From Bacteroidales bacterium (GTDB taxonomy: Bacteria > Bacteroidota > Bacteroidia > Bacteroidales > BM520), in assembly GCA_028701815.1 (NCBI GenBank), contig JAQVPY010000056.1:1-11520 (forward strand): a stretch of DNA of 11,520 nucleotides, given 5' to 3'. Within the stretch, counting starts at the first letter, position 1. Each line of letters begins with the position of its first letter. Shown here in pieces: positions 7,730 through 11,520 of the stretch. A program made the translations under genes and the position numbers. The notes beneath the pieces are model-generated. The model saw only the letters and a program-made list of their open reading frames with translations. It was not told the origin of the DNA and made no database searches.

Positions 7730-8554
7730 ATGAAGAGAGCGGATTTATTTATTCCGGCTGCCGGCAAAGGCACGCGTTTGAAGGAGCTTACGGCCGATAA
7801 GCCGAAGGCTCTTGTGAAAGTCAACGGTATCCCTATGATTGATACGCTATTACAGCGTCTTGACATTCCGGAGATAGACAGAATTATCGTCAACGTGCAT
7901 CATTTTGCTTCCATGCTTTCCTGCCATTTGACGGAATTTTCTTCTAATGAACGACACCAAATAATTATCTCCGACGAGTCGCAGCAACTTCTTGATACCG
8001 GCGGCGGATTGAAAAAAGTGCTGCATATCCTTTATGATTGCGAATCAGGGCGACAATCTTCGATTACGTCTGCAGATGGCCGTTTAGATGGCGATTCGAC
8101 TTCTTTCAACGATGAGACGGATAACTCCTCAAAGTGGCTTCTCGTGTACAATGTGGACATCTTGTCGGATTTCGATGTGAGACGATTTATTTCGGATGTG
8201 TATGATGGCGAAAAGTATCGTAGCAATGCCCTCGCCGTAATGGTAGTCAGCAATCGTACTTCATCGCGCTATCTTCTTTTTGATAGAGATATGCGTCTAT
8301 GTGGTTGGATGAATGAAAAGACAGGAGAGCGCATTAACGTAAATAACAGTAATGCTATATGCCATAAATTGGCATATAGCGGAATACAGCTTGTGAATCC
8401 ATCGATGAAGACAGTAATGAGGGAAGACGAAATATTTCCTTTGATTCCGGAATATTTAAGATTAGCGGAGCGATATCCGATTTACGGGTATGATGTCGGC
8501 GACGAAAATTTTCTTGATTTAGGGAAGGTCGAAAACATCAAAAGGTATGATTGA
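7730..8554 (+). CDS. Sugar-1-phosphate nucleotidyltransferase, MurU/GlmU-like
   Basis: 274-residue Rossmann-like NTP transferase. It shows the nucleotide-binding signature AAGKGTRLKELTADKPKAL (10-28), LDTGGGLKK (88-96), the metal-binding NVDI motif (141-144, Asp143) and a second metal site FLDLGK (261-266, Asp263). It lacks the left-handed beta-helix acetyltransferase domain of GlmU, as MurU does. Together with the AmgK-like kinase immediately upstream (7-nt gap) it would make a UDP- or other NDP-amino sugar from the kinase product; UDP-MurNAc is the best guess by analogy with Pseudomonas. A Ser/Asp/Thr-rich stretch at about 103-135, between the TGGG and NVDI motifs, looks like an insertion relative to compact family members. 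I chose the ATG at 7730 because residues 2-9 (KRADLFIP) lead straight into the conserved strand; the frame extends further upstream but inside the kinase gene. It ends in an 8-nt overlap with the nuclease gene. Confidence 0.88.
   Translation: MKRADLFIPAAGKGTRLKELTADKPKALVKVNGIPMIDTLLQRLDIPEIDRIIVNVHHFASMLSCHLTEFSSNERHQIIISDESQQLLDTGGGLKKVLHILYDCESGRQSSITSADGRLDGDSTSFNDETDNSSKWLLVYNVDILSDFDVRRFISDVYDGEKYRSNALAVMVVSNRTSSRYLLFDRDMRLCGWMNEKTGERINVNNSNAICHKLAYSGIQLVNPSMKTVMREDEIFPLIPEYLRLAERYPIYGYDVGDENFLDLGKVENIKRYD
8354..8380 (+). repeat. Perfect 11-bp inverted repeat (hairpin) inside the nucleotidyltransferase gene
   Basis: GCTATATGCCA (8354-8364) and TGGCATATAGC (8370-8380) are exact inverse complements around a 5-nt loop, TAAAT. 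In mRNA this would be a strong hairpin. It lies in frame inside conserved-length coding sequence (NAICHKLAYSG) and is not followed by a T-run, so it does not look like an intrinsic terminator. Confidence 0.8.
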
Positions 8555-11357
8555 TATGCAAAATGATACAATAACAACAAATGAAATTCAGAGCGATTTA
8601 TCGCAAATATCTTTTCTTCGCAGGGTGGCGACGCATCTTGTGGATAAATATTCAGATACGATGGCTGATGTATGTGTGGTTGTCCCCAACAATCGAGCCA
8701 AGGTTCATCTTAAAAAGCATTTGAGGGAGTCATTTGTGTCGAGTGCTATCTTTCCTGAAATGATGTCGATAGATGAATTTTTAGTAGAGATGATGGCGTC
8801 GGAGAAGAGCGTGTGCATAATTGATCAGGTATCTTTATTGCTCGAATTTTACAAATTGAATTCCGATTCAGCTTTCTCCAATTATATGTCGTGGGCGCCT
8901 GTAGCTTTAAAGGATTTCAATGAGATCGACTTATATGAGGCTGATGCGCAAGAGGTGTATACATACATCTCCGAGGCCAAGTTGATAGAAGAGTGGGACA
9001 TGGAAGGAAAGGGATTGACAGATTTTGAAAAGAACTATGTACAATTTTTTAGATCTTTAGGAGATCGCTACAAAAATTTGCGTGAAGCCCTATGGAATAA
9101 AGGTCTCGCCTATACAGGACAGTTATATCGAGAGGTCGCCGAACATATCAGCGCACTTACTCCGAAGATGAGGTGGTCGAAAGTGATTTTTGCCGGATTT
9201 AATGCCTTGAGTACATGTGAAATAGATATATTCGATTTCTTGCAGAAGCAAAATGTCGCCGATATTCTCTGGGATGTCGACAACTATTATCTTCATAACA
9301 TACAGCAGGAGGCAGGAATGTTTTTCCGGAGACATGAAAAGAGGTGGAAAAATGTCAATGAACAGGCTGTCTCTTGTTTCAAGAACGACAAAAATATAAC
9401 CATTATTGGAGCCTCTGGAAATATCCAACAGGCGAAGATCGCTGCCGACATTTTGCAAAAGAATGATTTCAGAGCTGATGAGACGGCTATAGTACTTGCT
9501 GATGAGAGCATGTTGCTGCCGGTACTCAATTCCATCCCCGACAAGTACGATACCTTTAACGTTACCATGGGCGTGCCGTTAAACGGAAATCCCATTGCGG
9601 AGTTGGTCTCCGATTTGATGTCGATGCATATCAATGCTATTGCCAATGACAACAGTACTGAAATATATTATAGGGGCAATGATTATGAAAAGGTGGTGTC
9701 AAATCCTTTAATACGTAACTTGCTTTTCGCAAAAGATAAATTGGAGGCAGAATTACTCGGGAAATTATCCTTTGACCGTATTATTGTTACATCTTTTAGT
9801 GATCTTACAAAAGATTACCCTGCCTTCAGCCCGTTATTCAGTCCGTGGAACGGTAATTCGACTGTGGCCATTAAAGCGTTACTTGAGATAACGTCGCTTT
9901 TGAAGCAGACTGCTGATGACTTGAATTTTGAGGTCTTAGTGAGCCTTTCTCAGGTATTGTCTCAGATATTCGTGCATGTTGAAGAATACAAGGTGCTCGA
10001 CGATGTTTATAATCTATCGCTCATGTTTCATTTTTATATCAGCAACCTTTCCGTCTCCTTCAAAGGGGAGCCGTTGTCGGGATTGCAGATACTCGGGGTT
10101 CTTGAGACGCGACTTCTTGATTTTAAAAACGTAATTCTTCTATCCGCCAACGAAGATATCCTTCCGAAGAATGTGCCGTTCAACACGTTTATGACGAGCG
10201 AGCTGATACATCATTTGAATATGCCGATGGCAAGGGAGAAGACGGCGGTTTTTGCATATCATTTCTACAGACTCATACAACGCGCAGAAAATATTTTTCT
10301 TATTTATAACGACTCTGAAAACGCTTTAAGCTCGAATGAAAAGAGTCGCTATATCACTCAACTGCAACTTGAGATGCCCGATTATAATCCTCACATTAAT
10401 ATAACTGTAGCTAATTATTTCGACAAGATACCTCAGATTTCCGCGCTTGAAAATGAGACGATAGAAAAGACGCCTGAAATCATTGATCTTTTTAGAAAGA
10501 AATTAGAAACAAAAATCTCCGCTACAGAGGTGGTGCGGTATCAGACGTGCCGGTTGTGTTTTTATTATATCTATATCTTAGGCATCAAAGACCGTCCGGA
10601 GATTATGCCCGTCGATCCTGTGCTTTTCGGCAATATCGTGCATTTCGCTTTAAGTGTTTTGTACGGCCGTAACCTCGGCGTTCCACTCACTGAAAAGATT
10701 ATTGACACTTATATCGATGATATCTCGTTAACGGTTGAGACGGCCTTCCGGGAATATAACCTGCCGTGTGATGCCGGAAGAAATCTTCTATTAAAAAAGA
10801 TGGCTGAATATTATGTCAGAGCGATGCTCCTTATTGATAAGAAGAAAGTGACCGATTCCTCTACTATGACTATACTCAAAGTGGAACAATTATTACGATG
10901 TACATTACCGGTCAAGCTTACCGACGGCACAACTATCAAAGTGGTACTCAGCGGTATCATCGATAGAATTGAACTTTTCAACGGTCGCCTGCGCATAATG
11001 GATTACAAGACGGGAGCCTTTAGCGATTATGAGAGAGGTTATTCGTTTGACATGGATTCAATAATCCTTGAGGGTATAGATGAAAAGCTGATGCAGATAT
11101 TGTTTTATGCAGTATTAGTCAATGCAAATCGTGATAAGCTAAACCTTAATTTCGAAGAATTATATGTGGGTATCTACCCCTTACGTTATGCCGGTTCCCG
11201 CAAGGAGCTGATGCTCGACGTGCCCGTTAATGCTAAATTATTATCGGACTATACTGAATACCTTAAGGATATTTTCCGCGATATGCTCGAATCTACTGAG
11301 CCCTTGAAACATACGGAGGACGCTAAGAAGGGACGGCGGTGTATTATTAGGGGTTAG
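8547..11357 (+). CDS. AddB-like PD-(D/E)XK nuclease family protein, C-terminus possibly truncated
   Basis: 936-residue relative of AddB, the nuclease subunit of the AddAB double-strand-break resection enzyme. The N-terminal part has the degenerate helicase-like segments of the family (VVVPNNRAKVHLKKHL near 43-58, FNVTMGVPL, and LETRLLDFKNVILLSANEDILP). The C-terminal RecB-type nuclease shows ISATEVVRYQTC (Cys668), GNIVHFAL (His699), GIIDRIE (Asp806), DYKTG (Asp819, Lys821) and QILFY (Gln850, Tyr854), so the active site appears intact. AddB proteins usually end with three cysteines (CxxC and a third) that complete an iron-sulfur cluster with a cysteine at the front of the nuclease domain. Here the end is TEDAKKGRRCIIRG, with only Cys932, and the stop codon overlaps a 7-bp repeat array. 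The ATG at 8547 overlaps the upstream stop by 8 nt; a second ATG at 8556 is also possible. The AddA-type helicase partner is not in the window. Confidence 0.85.
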   Translation: MIDMQNDTITTNEIQSDLSQISFLRRVATHLVDKYSDTMADVCVVVPNNRAKVHLKKHLRESFVSSAIFPEMMSIDEFLVEMMASEKSVCIIDQVSLLLEFYKLNSDSAFSNYMSWAPVALKDFNEIDLYEADAQEVYTYISEAKLIEEWDMEGKGLTDFEKNYVQFFRSLGDRYKNLREALWNKGLAYTGQLYREVAEHISALTPKMRWSKVIFAGFNALSTCEIDIFDFLQKQNVADILWDVDNYYLHNIQQEAGMFFRRHEKRWKNVNEQAVSCFKNDKNITIIGASGNIQQAKIAADILQKNDFRADETAIVLADESMLLPVLNSIPDKYDTFNVTMGVPLNGNPIAELVSDLMSMHINAIANDNSTEIYYRGNDYEKVVSNPLIRNLLFAKDKLEAELLGKLSFDRIIVTSFSDLTKDYPAFSPLFSPWNGNSTVAIKALLEITSLLKQTADDLNFEVLVSLSQVLSQIFVHVEEYKVLDDVYNLSLMFHFYISNLSVSFKGEPLSGLQILGVLETRLLDFKNVILLSANEDILPKNVPFNTFMTSELIHHLNMPMAREKTAVFAYHFYRLIQRAENIFLIYNDSENALSSNEKSRYITQLQLEMPDYNPHINITVANYFDKIPQISALENETIEKTPEIIDLFRKKLETKISATEVVRYQTCRLCFYYIYILGIKDRPEIMPVDPVLFGNIVHFALSVLYGRNLGVPLTEKIIDTYIDDISLTVETAFREYNLPCDAGRNLLLKKMAEYYVRAMLLIDKKKVTDSSTMTILKVEQLLRCTLPVKLTDGTTIKVVLSGIIDRIELFNGRLRIMDYKTGAFSDYERGYSFDMDSIILEGIDEKLMQILFYAVLVNANRDKLNLNFEELYVGIYPLRYAGSRKELMLDVPVNAKLLSDYTEYLKDIFRDMLESTEPLKHTEDAKKGRRCIIRG

Positions 11358-11398
11358 TGGACAGTGGACAGTGGTCAGTGGTCAGTGGACAGTGGTGT
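11357..11398 (+). repeat. Tandem heptamer array GTGGWCA
   Basis: Five consecutive 7-bp units starting at 11357: GTGGACA, GTGGACA, GTGGTCA, GTGGTCA, GTGGACA, then a decayed sixth unit GTGGTGT (11392-11398). The 7 nt before the array (GGGGTTA, 11350-11356) could be another degenerate unit. The array begins on the last base of the nuclease stop codon. Units differ only at the fifth base (A or T). There are no spacers, so this is a microsatellite-like array and not CRISPR. Confidence 0.9.
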
Positions 11399-11520
11399 CA
11401 ATGCCTAAATAAGGTTGACCGTTTATTAACTAATTTAATTGATTCATTTTTAAAATTGATTCTGTTTTTTGCAGGTAAATATGAGCTGCTTTTTTCTTGG
11501 TAAAATGAGATGGGACTTGA
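11398..11520 (-). CDS. Possible 3' end of a minus-strand gene (partial, uncertain)
   Basis: On the minus strand a frame is open from the window edge for 40 codons to a TGA at 11398-11400, directly beside the heptamer array. The translation ends IKLVNKRSTLFRH. I recognise no domain. The stretch is AT-rich and an open run of 40 codons can occur by chance, so it may be simple intergenic DNA. On the plus strand a frame starting with ATG at 11481 also runs to the edge (13 codons), equally unsupported. A 9-bp direct repeat AATTGATTC occurs at 11437-11445 and 11454-11462. Confidence 0.2.
   Translation of the reverse strand, partial: SSPISFYQEKSSSYLPAKNRINFKNESIKLVNKRSTLFRH

Noticed and set aside
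11357..11398. CRISPR-like repeats
   Set aside because: Units are 7 bp and directly adjacent with no spacers, and no cas genes are present.

Overview
The window looks like chromosomal DNA of a Bacteroidota bacterium, most likely of the order Bacteroidales. The evidence is a type IX secretion (T9SS) type A sorting domain, a T9SS plug-family (DUF5103) protein, outward-facing -7 promoter boxes of the Bacteroidota form TAnnTTTG, start sites mostly without strong Shine-Dalgarno sequences, and an AmgK-like kinase fused to a RapZ C-terminal domain, a fusion I know from this phylum. No rRNA, tRNA, CRISPR array, transposase or phage gene was recognised.

Left part (1-4111, all + strand): the 3' end of a secreted protein (Ig-like region plus T9SS sorting domain), then argS (arginyl-tRNA synthetase) and ettA (ABC-F translation factor). 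The last two are translation genes separated by 41 nt.

Middle (4194-5550): a T9SS plug-family protein lies on the minus strand, convergent with ettA. A 73-nt divergent intergenic region separates it from the next operon. That region carries a perfect 12-bp inverted repeat whose two arms are back-to-back -7 promoter boxes.

Right part (5551-11357, all + strand): a compact four-gene operon with gaps of 30 nt, 7 nt and an 8-nt overlap. It encodes a free-standing B3/B4 (PheRS beta editing-domain-like) protein, an AmgK-type sugar kinase fused to a RapZ C-terminal domain, a MurU/GlmU-like sugar-1-phosphate nucleotidyltransferase, and an AddB-like PD-(D/E)XK nuclease. The kinase and nucleotidyltransferase resemble the AmgK/MurU pair that recycles peptidoglycan amino sugars to UDP-MurNAc in Pseudomonas. 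The fused RapZ domain, which senses glucosamine-6-phosphate in E. coli, suggests a built-in metabolite sensor. This is the most interesting biology in the window.

Right edge (11357-11520): the nuclease stop codon falls at the start of a run of 7-bp repeats (GTGGWCA). The expected C-terminal iron-sulfur cysteines of the AddB family are missing at this point, so the 3' end may have been eroded. Beyond the repeats is AT-rich DNA that could hold the 3' end of a minus-strand gene.
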